The notes beneath the pieces are model-generated. The model had not been told where the DNA came from. It did not search any database and was given only the letters and a program-made list of their open reading frames with translations. This document shows positions 29,350-36,426 of a stretch of DNA of 64,000 bases, piece by piece; within the stretch, counting starts at the first letter, position 1; every line of letters begins with the position of its first letter. Both the position numbers and the translations under genes were made by a program. Source of the DNA: Sulfitobacter maritimus (GTDB taxonomy: Bacteria; Pseudomonadota; Alphaproteobacteria; Rhodobacterales; Rhodobacteraceae); NCBI RefSeq assembly GCF_013346665.1, contig NZ_JABVBB010000020.1:18704-82703 (forward strand), written 5' to 3'.

Positions 29350-30132
29350 ATGACAGACCCCACCTATGAATTCACCCGCGCCGTCACCCGCCGCCCTGCC
29401 GCAAGCATCGTCAACGGCCTACGCGCCGAAGACATCGGCACGCCTGATCTCGCGCGGATGGAAGACGCCCACGCCCATTATGTTGCAACACTGAAACAGA
29501 CCGGGGCCGAGGTAATCGAACTGCCCGCACTGGAAGCGTTCCCGGATTCCGTCTTTGTCGAGGATACCGCACTTTGTCTGCCCAAGGGCGCCGTTCTGAT
29601 GCGCCCCGGCGCGCCGAGCCGCATGGGCGAAGTGGCCGTAATGGCACCGACTTTAGACGCTCTTTACGACGAACTGCGCCGGATCGAAGGCCCCGGCCAT
29701 ATCGAAGGCGGCGACATTCTGGTGACCGGGCGCGAAATTCTGGTGGGCAGGTCAGACCGCACCGATGCCGAAGGCGTGGCCGAACTGACGCGGATCGTCT
29801 CAGATTGGGGCTATAGCCTGCGCGAGGTCTTTACCCCGCCCGGCGTGCTGCATTTCAAGACCGATTGCTCACTGCTCGACGGTGAGACCATCCTCAGCAC
29901 CAAACGGCTCGACGCTTCGGGCTGCTTTGAAGGCTACCGCGTGCTGCATACCGCAGAAGGTGAAGAGGCCGCCGCAAACAGCATCCGGTTTAATCAATTT
30001 GTGCTCTGCCCGGCAGGCTTCCCCCGCACAGCTGAGATGCTGACCAACCACGGCTTTGAGGTGGTTGAGATCAATAATTCGGAATGCGCCAAGCTGGATG
30101 GGGGCATGTCCTGCTTGTCACTGAGGTTTTAA
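29350..30132 (+). CDS. NG,NG-dimethylarginine dimethylaminohydrolase (DDAH)
   Basis: A 260-residue guanidine-modifying enzyme of the pentein fold. It hydrolyses methylated arginines to citrulline and (di)methylamine. The catalytic triad fits the P. aeruginosa enzyme closely: Glu119 (HIEGGD), His168 (VLHFKTDC) and nucleophile Cys255 (GGMSCLSLRF), against E114, H162 and C249 there. The SVFVEDTALCL segment supplies a substrate-binding region. AAGAGAG lies 6 bp before the ATG at 29350; the ATG at 29344 is also in frame but adds nothing. Two hairpins follow the stop, so it ends the operon. Arginine deiminase is the nearest alternative but is about 400 residues long. Confidence 0.88.
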   Translation: MTDPTYEFTRAVTRRPAASIVNGLRAEDIGTPDLARMEDAHAHYVATLKQTGAEVIELPALEAFPDSVFVEDTALCLPKGAVLMRPGAPSRMGEVAVMAPTLDALYDELRRIEGPGHIEGGDILVTGREILVGRSDRTDAEGVAELTRIVSDWGYSLREVFTPPGVLHFKTDCSLLDGETILSTKRLDASGCFEGYRVLHTAEGEEAAANSIRFNQFVLCPAGFPRTAEMLTNHGFEVVEINNSECAKLDGGMSCLSLRF

Positions 30133-30160
30133 CGCCAGACGCCGCCTAAATCGTAAGCCT

Positions 30161-30184
30161 GCCCGGCTCCACACGGAGCCGGGC
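30161..30184 (+). terminator. Stem-loop after DDAH
   Basis: GCCCGGCTCC and GGAGCCGGGC form a perfect ten-pair stem around ACAC, 29 bp after the stop. It has no T run, but a second hairpin with a T run follows at 30207. Confidence 0.5.
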
Positions 30185-30206
30185 ACCCCAAAACGTGCAC
30201 GACGTT

Positions 30207-30229
30207 AGGTGGCGTTATCCACCTGTTTT
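30207..30229 (+). terminator. Second terminator after DDAH
   Basis: AGGTGG and CCACCT pair around CGTTAT and are followed by GTTTT. Together with the stronger stem just upstream this probably ends the arginine-related transcript. Confidence 0.5.
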
Positions 30230-30308
30230 CGAAGTAAAACAACGGCCTTCCCCAGCACCCTGCCGGTCAAATTTTTCCTCCTGAACCGAATGACAATCAC
30301 CTGTTATC

Positions 30309-30328
30309 CAAGCGTATAATTACACTTG
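30309..30328. promoter_or_regulatory. Inverted-repeat operator candidate before the acyl-CoA operon
   Basis: CAAGCGTA-TAAT-TACACTTG is a 20-bp inverted repeat with one mismatch between its arms. It contains TATAAT and shares its core with 25881-25900 in front of the BetI-like regulator. A further -10-like TATAGT (30348-30353) lies 16 bp after TTGCGC (30326-30331). The acyl-CoA dehydrogenase starts about 105 bp downstream. Confidence 0.55.
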
Positions 30329-30351
30329 CGCCGTTATTATATGAACGTATA

Positions 30352-30361
30352 GTAACGTTAC
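30352..30361. promoter_or_regulatory. Ten-base perfect palindrome in the same promoter
   Basis: GTAACGTTAC is self-complementary and overlaps the possible TATAGT promoter element, a position suited to repression. No known regulator is assigned. Confidence 0.3.
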
Positions 30362-30432
30362 CGCCCCTCTTTCGGCGGCACGATATGTTCAGAGAAACCG
30401 CGCAGATTTTGCGTCATCTCAAGGTGTGATCC

Positions 30433-31593
30433 ATGCATTTTGGCCTAACAGACGAACAGGATATGATCGTCTCAACTGTTCGCAGTTTTGTTGAGAACGA
30501 AATTTACCCACATGAAGAACGCGTGGAACGCACCGGCGTGGTGGACCCGGATGTTGCGCAGAGCATCAAGCAGAAATGTCTCGATCTGGGCTTTTATGCC
30601 TGCAATTTCCCTCAGGAGGTCGGCGGCGCGGGGTTGAGCCATACAGACTTCGCACTGGTGGAACGCGAGCTTGGGCGCGGATCAATGGCGCTCACGCATT
30701 TCTTTGGCCGCCCGCAAAATATCTTGATGGCTTGTGAAGGCGAGCAGCGCGAACGCTACCTGCTTCCGGCCGTGCGCGGGGAACGTATGGACGCTCTGGC
30801 GATGACGGAACCTGACGCAGGCTCCGATGTGCGCGGCATGAAATGTTTTGCAGTTCGCGAAGGTGGCGACTGGGTCGTGAATGGCACCAAGCATTTCATC
30901 TCGGGGGCGGAACATGCAGACTTTGTCATCGTTTTCGTCGCGACCGGCGTGGACGATACCCCCAAGGGACCGAAAAAACGGATCACCGCCTTCCTCGTCG
31001 ACCGCGGCACGCCGGGGTTTGAAATCGCCCCCGGCTACAGCTCGGTCAGCCACCGCGGATACAACAACATGATCCTGCGGTTTGAGGATTGCCGCCTGCC
31101 CGACTCCCAAGTTCTGGGAGAGGTCGACGGGGGCTTTGCGGTCATGAACGAATGGCTCTACGCCACGCGGATCACCGTGGCGACAAATGCGGTAGGGCGC
31201 GCGCGCCGGTGTTTCGAATATGCGCTCAACTATGCCTCTGAACGCAAGCAATTTGGCCAGCAGATCGGCAAATTCCAAGGCGTCAGCTTCCAGTTGGCAG
31301 ACATGGTGACCGATATTGATGCGGCGGAACTGTTGACCCTCTCGGCAGCCTGGCGGCTTGATCAAGGGTTGCCGGCGAACAGGGAAATCGCCAGCGCAAA
31401 GGTGTTTGCATCCGAAATGCTGGGTCGCGTCACCGACACGACGCTGCAAATCTTTGGCGGAATGGGGCTGATGGATGATTTCCCCATTGAACGGTTCTGG
31501 CGCGATGCCCGCGTCGAACGGATCTGGGATGGAACCTCGGAAATTCAGCGGCACATTATCAGCCGCGACTTACTGCGCCCGCTTGGCGCATAG
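30433..31593 (+). CDS. Acyl-CoA dehydrogenase (CaiA-like by context)
   Basis: A 386-residue FAD enzyme that introduces or removes an alpha-beta double bond in an acyl-CoA. The flavin and substrate segments LAMTEPDAGSD and VNGTKHFISGA are typical. The C-terminal IFGGMGLMDDFPIERFWRDAR…IWDGTSEIQR is also typical, except that the position of the catalytic glutamate in medium-chain enzymes (YEGT) is Asp366. It is the first gene of an operon with a CoA ligase and a CaiD-like hydratase, and begins 300 bp after the DDAH stop behind a candidate operator. Substrate unknown. Confidence 0.9.
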   Translation: MHFGLTDEQDMIVSTVRSFVENEIYPHEERVERTGVVDPDVAQSIKQKCLDLGFYACNFPQEVGGAGLSHTDFALVERELGRGSMALTHFFGRPQNILMACEGEQRERYLLPAVRGERMDALAMTEPDAGSDVRGMKCFAVREGGDWVVNGTKHFISGAEHADFVIVFVATGVDDTPKGPKKRITAFLVDRGTPGFEIAPGYSSVSHRGYNNMILRFEDCRLPDSQVLGEVDGGFAVMNEWLYATRITVATNAVGRARRCFEYALNYASERKQFGQQIGKFQGVSFQLADMVTDIDAAELLTLSAAWRLDQGLPANREIASAKVFASEMLGRVTDTTLQIFGGMGLMDDFPIERFWRDARVERIWDGTSEIQRHIISRDLLRPLGA

Positions 31594-31605
31594 GCGGGCA
31601 GAGAT

Positions 31606-33735
31606 ATGACACATAAACTTACCCGCCTCTTGCAGCCAAAATCGATCGCTGTCTTCGGCGGCGGCTGGTCCGAACGTGTGGTCGAGCAGTCCCTTCAGAT
31701 GGGCTTTCAGGGGGACATCTGGCCCGTCCACCCAACGAAGGACAAGATCGCCGGCCTGCCCTGCTTCGCCAGTGTCGACGATTTGCCCGCAGCGCCGGAT
31801 GCGAGCTTTATCGGGGTCAACCGACAAGCGACAATCGATATCGTGGGCAGCCTTGCGCGTCGGGGTAGCGGCGGGGCTGTCTGCTTTGCGTCGGGGTTTC
31901 GTGAGGTGCGCGATGGGGAAAGTCTGGAGCAACAATTGGTTGATGCGACGGGCGAAATGCCAATCCTTGGCCCCAATTGCTATGGTCTGATCAATTACCG
32001 CGCGGGCGCGCTGTTGTGGCCGGACCAACATGGGGGGCGGCGTTGCGATACGGGCGTCGCCATTATCGCGCAGTCGTCGAATGTCGCGATCAATTTGACC
32101 ATGCAAAACCGCGGACTGCCGATTTCCTATATTCTGACAGTCGGCAATCAGGCTCAAACCGGTATGGCCGAGATGATCGACGCCGTTCTGGACGACCCAA
32201 AGGTGACAGCGATCGGGCTGCACATTGAAGGCTTTCGTGACATTCGCGCGATTGAAACTGCGCTCGCCAAAGCCCGTCGTCAGAAGGTCCCGGTGATCGC
32301 GCTCAAGGTCGGGATTTCAGACGCGGCACAGCGCATGACCGTGTCGCATACCGCTTCTCTGGCCGGGGCGGACGATCTTGTTGCGGCGTTTTTCCAGCGT
32401 ATGAATGTCGCACGTGTGCTGTCGCTTGATGATTTTCTTGAAACGCTCAAACTGCTGCATACGCTCGGCCCCTCCCCTGACTATTCGATCGGTTCGCTCA
32501 GCTGCTCAGGTGGTGAGGCTTCTTTGATGGCGGACCTCGCTGATGTCGAAGGGATGGACTTGCGGCCCTTAACCTCCGGCGAAGCCTTAAAGGTCGCTGC
32601 GACCTTGCCGGACAGGGTAACGATTTCCAACCCACTGGATTATCACACATTCACTTGGGGAAACGGAGACAGCCTGCGCGAAACCTATGCCGCCATGCTG
32701 GACTGTGGTTTCGGGCTGACCTGCCTCGTGCTCGACGCCCCTCGCCCGGATCGCTGTTCGGACAATGGCAGTGAACTTGCCATACGCGCAGCGATCGACG
32801 CGGCCCACCGCACCAAAGGGCGCTTGGCGATTGTCTCTTCACTGGCCGAGAATATGACCGAAGCGATGGCGGACCGGCTGATGAGGGAAGGGATTGCGCC
32901 CCTCATGGGAATGCGCTCCGCCCTGCGTGCCGCTGCGGTCGCGGCGCAGATTGGCAAAGGATTTTCCGCCTTCGTTCCCGCCCCGCTGTTTCTGAGCGAC
33001 GCAAAGGTCGATACGGCGTTTGAAACGGTAAACGAATGGGACGCGAAGCAGATTTTGCAGGCCCATGGCATCCAGACTCCGCGAGGGTCCGTCAAAACCA
33101 CGGTAGATGAGGCCGTCAGTGCCGCAACCGCACTCGGCTACCCGGTGGTGCTCAAGGTCGTATCGTCGGAGATGGCCCATAAGACCGAACTTGGTGTGGT
33201 GAAGCTCAATCTCGCTAGCGAGGCAGAGGTGCGCGAGGCGGCCCAAGACCTCATCGTCCACAACGCACCGCTGCTTATCGAACAGATGGTGGAGAACCCC
33301 GTGGGCGACCTGATCCTTGGCGTGGCCCGCGACAGCCAGTTCGGCCTCTATCTCACCATCGGAGCGGGCGGCATAGCGGTCGAGATTTGGAAAGACGCCA
33401 ACGTCATCCTTTTGCCCGCCACCCGCGACGAAATTTTTAAAGCGATCCTTTCCCTGAAATCCTCCCCCCTCTTCACAGGGTTCAGAGGCAAACCAGCGGC
33501 TGATCTATCGGCGGTGGTTAATGCCGCAGAAGCGCTTGCAGCCTATGCCATCGCCCAAGGCCCGTATCTCGAAGAGCTCGATATCAACCCGCTGATGGCC
33601 TGCGAAACTGGGGCTTATGCCGCTGACGCGCTCATCGTAAGAAGGAAAACGAAAGATGACATCTCCGATCAAGACCCATCGCAATGGCGCCATTTTAGAG
33701 ATCACATTGGACCGGCCCAAGGCCAATACGATTGA
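31606..33735 (+). CDS. NDP-forming acyl-CoA synthetase (acetate-CoA ligase family)
   Basis: A 709-residue ligase that activates a carboxylic acid to its CoA thioester through phosphorylated intermediates. It joins an N-terminal CoA-binding domain (LLQPKSIAVFGGGWSERV), middle ligase-CoA domains with GSLSCSGGEASLMAD, and a C-terminal ATP-grasp (GYPVVLKVVSSEMAHKTELG) in one chain. It starts 12 bp after the acyl-CoA dehydrogenase. Its last 26 or so codons overlap the hydratase gene out of frame by 80 bases, an unusually long overlap. It probably supplies the CoA ester for the operon; the acid is unknown. Confidence 0.88.
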   Translation: MTHKLTRLLQPKSIAVFGGGWSERVVEQSLQMGFQGDIWPVHPTKDKIAGLPCFASVDDLPAAPDASFIGVNRQATIDIVGSLARRGSGGAVCFASGFREVRDGESLEQQLVDATGEMPILGPNCYGLINYRAGALLWPDQHGGRRCDTGVAIIAQSSNVAINLTMQNRGLPISYILTVGNQAQTGMAEMIDAVLDDPKVTAIGLHIEGFRDIRAIETALAKARRQKVPVIALKVGISDAAQRMTVSHTASLAGADDLVAAFFQRMNVARVLSLDDFLETLKLLHTLGPSPDYSIGSLSCSGGEASLMADLADVEGMDLRPLTSGEALKVAATLPDRVTISNPLDYHTFTWGNGDSLRETYAAMLDCGFGLTCLVLDAPRPDRCSDNGSELAIRAAIDAAHRTKGRLAIVSSLAENMTEAMADRLMREGIAPLMGMRSALRAAAVAAQIGKGFSAFVPAPLFLSDAKVDTAFETVNEWDAKQILQAHGIQTPRGSVKTTVDEAVSAATALGYPVVLKVVSSEMAHKTELGVVKLNLASEAEVREAAQDLIVHNAPLLIEQMVENPVGDLILGVARDSQFGLYLTIGAGGIAVEIWKDANVILLPATRDEIFKAILSLKSSPLFTGFRGKPAADLSAVVNAAEALAAYAIAQGPYLEELDINPLMACETGAYAADALIVRRKTKDDISDQDPSQWRHFRDHIGPAQGQYD

Positions 33736-34444
33736 TCAGCCCACCAGCCGTTTGATGGGCGATGTCTTTGCCGAGTTCCGCGATGATGACAGCCTGAGAG
33801 TGGCCATTTTAACCGGCGCCGGTGAAAAGTTCTTCTCCGCCGGATGGGACTTGAACGAAGCGGCAGAAGTCGGTGGTGCCGGTTACAGCAATGACTACGG
33901 GCAAGGCGGGCTCTACGGCTTTCCCGAACTGCCCAATCTCGAAAAACCCGTGATTTGCGCGGTCAACGGCTATGCTGTTGGGGCAGGGTTCGAAGTGTTT
34001 TTGAATGCGGATTTCACGGTTGCTGCGGATCATGCGCAGATGTGGCTTCCCGAAGCGCAGCTAGGTGTCGCGCCTGACGTTGGAACGTTCCTGCTTCCGA
34101 AATTGCTGCCAACGCCGATTGCCAATGAAATTCTGATGACCGGGCGTCGCCTGAGCGCGGAGGAATGTAAACATTGGGGGCTGGTGAACCGCGTCGTTCC
34201 GCAAGCGGACCTTATGGATACAGCTCGCGAACTGGCCGCTCAGATCACCGCCTCCGCGCCGTTATCTGTCGCCGCGATCAAGCAAACGGCGCGGCTTTCG
34301 CGTCATATGTCGGCGGCGCAATTCTATCACGGCCTGCGCAATGGCGATTTCCCGCTTTTCACCAAGATGATGGAGAGCGAGGATGCATTGGAAGGGCCAA
34401 ACGCCGCAATGGAGAAGCGTACAGCCGTTTGGAAGGGCCGGTGA
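33656..34444 (+). CDS. Enoyl-CoA hydratase/isomerase, carnitinyl-CoA dehydratase (CaiD)-like
   Basis: A 262-residue crotonase-fold protein. The opening (NGAILEITLDRPKANTID), the oxyanion-hole segment EKFFSAGWDLNEAAE and the ending EDALEGPNAAMEKRTAVWKGR resemble E. coli CaiD very closely from memory, much more than generic enoyl-CoA hydratases. CaiD hydrates crotonobetainyl-CoA to carnitinyl-CoA. AAGGA (about 33643) supports the ATG at 33656, inside the end of the ligase gene. With the dehydrogenase and ligase this suggests beta-oxidation-like handling of a charged C4 acid such as gamma-butyrobetaine, or, given the neighbours, a guanidino acid. Confidence 0.88.
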   Translation: MTSPIKTHRNGAILEITLDRPKANTIDQPTSRLMGDVFAEFRDDDSLRVAILTGAGEKFFSAGWDLNEAAEVGGAGYSNDYGQGGLYGFPELPNLEKPVICAVNGYAVGAGFEVFLNADFTVAADHAQMWLPEAQLGVAPDVGTFLLPKLLPTPIANEILMTGRRLSAEECKHWGLVNRVVPQADLMDTARELAAQITASAPLSVAAIKQTARLSRHMSAAQFYHGLRNGDFPLFTKMMESEDALEGPNAAMEKRTAVWKGR

Positions 34445-34445
34445 A

Positions 34446-35156
34446 GTGAAGACCGCCCTGATCCTCAGCAGCACCCCCGAGCCAAAATCCTTTGTCGCCG
34501 GGATGGCTGCAACCTCCCAGCGGGTCTTGGCCGAAGAGGGCTATGAGGTCATCCATTCCGATCTCAACGCCGTGGGGTGGAATCCCGTGGCCTCTGCTTC
34601 AGATTTTCCGGAACGCAACAACGACGATTACCTCGTCTATGCGCTCGAACAACGCGCGGGTGTCGCCAAGGGAACAATATCGCCGGACATTCTGATTGAG
34701 CTGGAAAAACTTATGAAATGTGACCTGCTGGTACTGAACTTCCCGATCTATTGGTTTTCCGTTCCGGCCATTCTGAAAGGCTGGTTTGATCGTGTACTCG
34801 TGTCAGGCACCTGCTACGGCGGCACGCGTTTTTACGACCGCGGTGGTTTGCGTGGCAAGCGCGCCTTGGTCGCGGCCACCATCGGCGGCCAGCCTCATAT
34901 GTTTGGTCGGGATGCGATTCATGGCCCTATCTCTGAAATGCTTTCGCCACTGCTGCGCGGCACGCTCGCCTATACCGGGATGGATGTCTTAGAACCGTTC
35001 ATGGCGTGGCATGTGCCCTATATTTCGCAAAAGGCGCGGGAAAAAATCATGATCCAATACGCGCAATGCCTTCGCGATATAAACACACGCGACTGTCTGA
35101 AGCTCCCCTCGCTAGAGGCGTTTGATAAAGCACTGTATCCCCTGCCAAGAGCGTAA
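34446..35156 (+). CDS. NAD(P)H:quinone reductase-like flavoprotein (flavodoxin_2 fold)
   Basis: A 236-residue flavodoxin-like oxidoreductase of the NQO/MdaB class. It shows the FMN/FAD segment LILSSTPEPKSF, the FPIYWFSVPAILKGWFDRVL signature and GTCYGG. The GTG at 34446 starts one base after the hydratase stop behind a GGAAGGG element, so I use it rather than the ATG 63 bases upstream. It is the last gene of the acyl-CoA operon. It may recycle reduced flavin or protect from quinones; no specific role can be read. Confidence 0.85.
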   Translation: MKTALILSSTPEPKSFVAGMAATSQRVLAEEGYEVIHSDLNAVGWNPVASASDFPERNNDDYLVYALEQRAGVAKGTISPDILIELEKLMKCDLLVLNFPIYWFSVPAILKGWFDRVLVSGTCYGGTRFYDRGGLRGKRALVAATIGGQPHMFGRDAIHGPISEMLSPLLRGTLAYTGMDVLEPFMAWHVPYISQKAREKIMIQYAQCLRDINTRDCLKLPSLEAFDKALYPLPRA

Positions 35157-35545
35157 GCACTGCCCCGCTGTCGGGGCCGGCTTATTCCGCTTGGGTAAAA
35201 AAAATCGCAAAAAAATGCGCACTACACGACGGCAATCGCGAGTTTCGAGATCGAACGCAGCACATCTGCCCAACGTACCCCACCAACTGTTTGCAATCAC
35301 TCGTGAAGGCGCTCTTGCCCGCCCGGTTCTACGAGCCGCGACTACGCCACGATCAGGCGAAATTGACCTCGATCTCACGCTATCGATCAGCAAGAAGTGG
35401 CGTGGTTACCAAATGGTAACGACTTTCCGAAAGTGCCCTCCGTTCTAACTTCCTCGTTGCTGTCACTGCTCGGTGAAATCGACGCCTTCTGTTGCTTTCA
35501 TCACGCAAGAACAGCCCGCACCAGAACCCTAGAGAGGAAGTGAAC
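35157..35545. other. 389-bp interval with hairpin, A-rich stretch and a palindrome
   Basis: No conserved protein is seen. GCCCCG/CGGGGC at 35162-35177 forms a short stem just after the quinone reductase stop and may end that transcript. A-rich runs near 35200-35215 and the palindrome at 35405 mark the probable promoter zone of the hydrolase pair downstream. Confidence 0.5.
35405..35420. promoter_or_regulatory. Perfect inverted repeat upstream of the YcaC-like gene
   Basis: GTTACC-AAAT-GGTAAC, six-base perfect arms, lies 126 bp before the ATG at 35546. Position and symmetry suit a dimeric repressor or activator. No regulator gene is adjacent. Confidence 0.45.
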
Positions 35546-36346
35546 ATGATCCCCATGAACCGGTTCAAAAGAACCTTTACCGCTCTCGCGGCAGGCACCA
35601 CCTTGGTTTTGCAGTCGTTCGCAATGGCCCCCGCTGCATCTGCACAGGAGACCAGCCAGTCCCTGCATCTTGACGGCCTTTCGAAAGAGCCCACTGAAGC
35701 GGCTAACGCTGCTCTGTTCGACCCTTCCGATGCTGTCTTCCTGCTACTCGATCACCAGACCGGCCTGTTCCAGACTGTAAACGACATTGCAGTCGATGAT
35801 CTGCGTCGCAACACAGTGACATTGACCAAAGTCGCTCAGCAGGCGGACATCCCGGTGATCTATACCGCATCGGAGCCTGACGGCCCCAACGGCCCCTTGA
35901 TGCCCGAACTGGAAGAACTTCTGGAAGGCGATGAAGACGCGCAATACGTTGCGCGGCAGGGCGAAGTCAGCTCGTGGGACAATGCGGATTTTGTTGCCGC
36001 AGTTGAGGCGACCGGCCGCAAAACACTGGTGATCGCCGGTGTCTGGACCTCTGTCTGCGTCGCCTTCCCGGCGCTTCAGGCAAAGGCTGATGGCTATGAC
36101 GTCTTCGTTGTTATGGACGCTTCGGGCGACGTGAGCGAGATGGCGTCAATGGCCGCAATGCAACGCATGGCAATAGAAGGCATCGAGCCGCTCACAACTA
36201 ACACTATCCTGAGCGAGGCGATGCGCACGTGGAATCGTCCCGATGCGATGGAATGGGCCGAGCTCTTTAACGCTGTCTCTCCTGGCTACCAAGCCGCTGC
36301 CGAAAGCTATGGCCGCGCACAGGAAGCCGCTACGAAGTCCGAATAA
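35546..36346 (+). CDS. YcaC-like isochorismatase-family hydrolase with signal peptide
   Basis: A 266-residue cysteine hydrolase of the isochorismatase superfamily. Residues 1-34 look like a Sec signal (…FAMAPAASA-Q), which is unusual for this mostly cytoplasmic family. The hydrolase domain resembles E. coli YcaC closely: LLLDHQTGLF (Asp69), YVARQGEVSSWDNADF (Arg137 at the usual Lys position) and AGVWTSVCVAFPAL with nucleophile Cys171. Such enzymes cleave amides or carbamoyl groups. GAGAGGAAG precedes the ATG. It is followed by another exported hydrolase, the YtcJ-like protein, suggesting a joint periplasmic role. Confidence 0.86.
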   Translation: MIPMNRFKRTFTALAAGTTLVLQSFAMAPAASAQETSQSLHLDGLSKEPTEAANAALFDPSDAVFLLLDHQTGLFQTVNDIAVDDLRRNTVTLTKVAQQADIPVIYTASEPDGPNGPLMPELEELLEGDEDAQYVARQGEVSSWDNADFVAAVEATGRKTLVIAGVWTSVCVAFPALQAKADGYDVFVVMDASGDVSEMASMAAMQRMAIEGIEPLTTNTILSEAMRTWNRPDAMEWAELFNAVSPGYQAAAESYGRAQEAATKSE

Positions 36347-36373
36347 CCTTCGGCACCGCGCGATATGACATGG

Positions 36374-36398
36374 GTGGCTGCGCGTTCTGCGCAGCCAC
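36374..36398 (+). other. Strong intercistronic stem-loop
   Basis: GTGGCTGCGC and GCGCAGCCAC form a perfect ten-pair stem with a five-base loop between the YcaC-like and amidohydrolase genes. No T run follows, so mRNA processing or stabilisation is as likely as termination. Confidence 0.5.
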
Positions 36399-36426
36399 TG
36401 CTCGCCCCTTAGAACTGGAGGACACA

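Noticed and set aside
36374..36398. The hairpin between the YcaC-like and amidohydrolase genes as a terminator
   Set aside because: No T run follows the stem and the two genes look functionally paired, so I list it only as a stem-loop.
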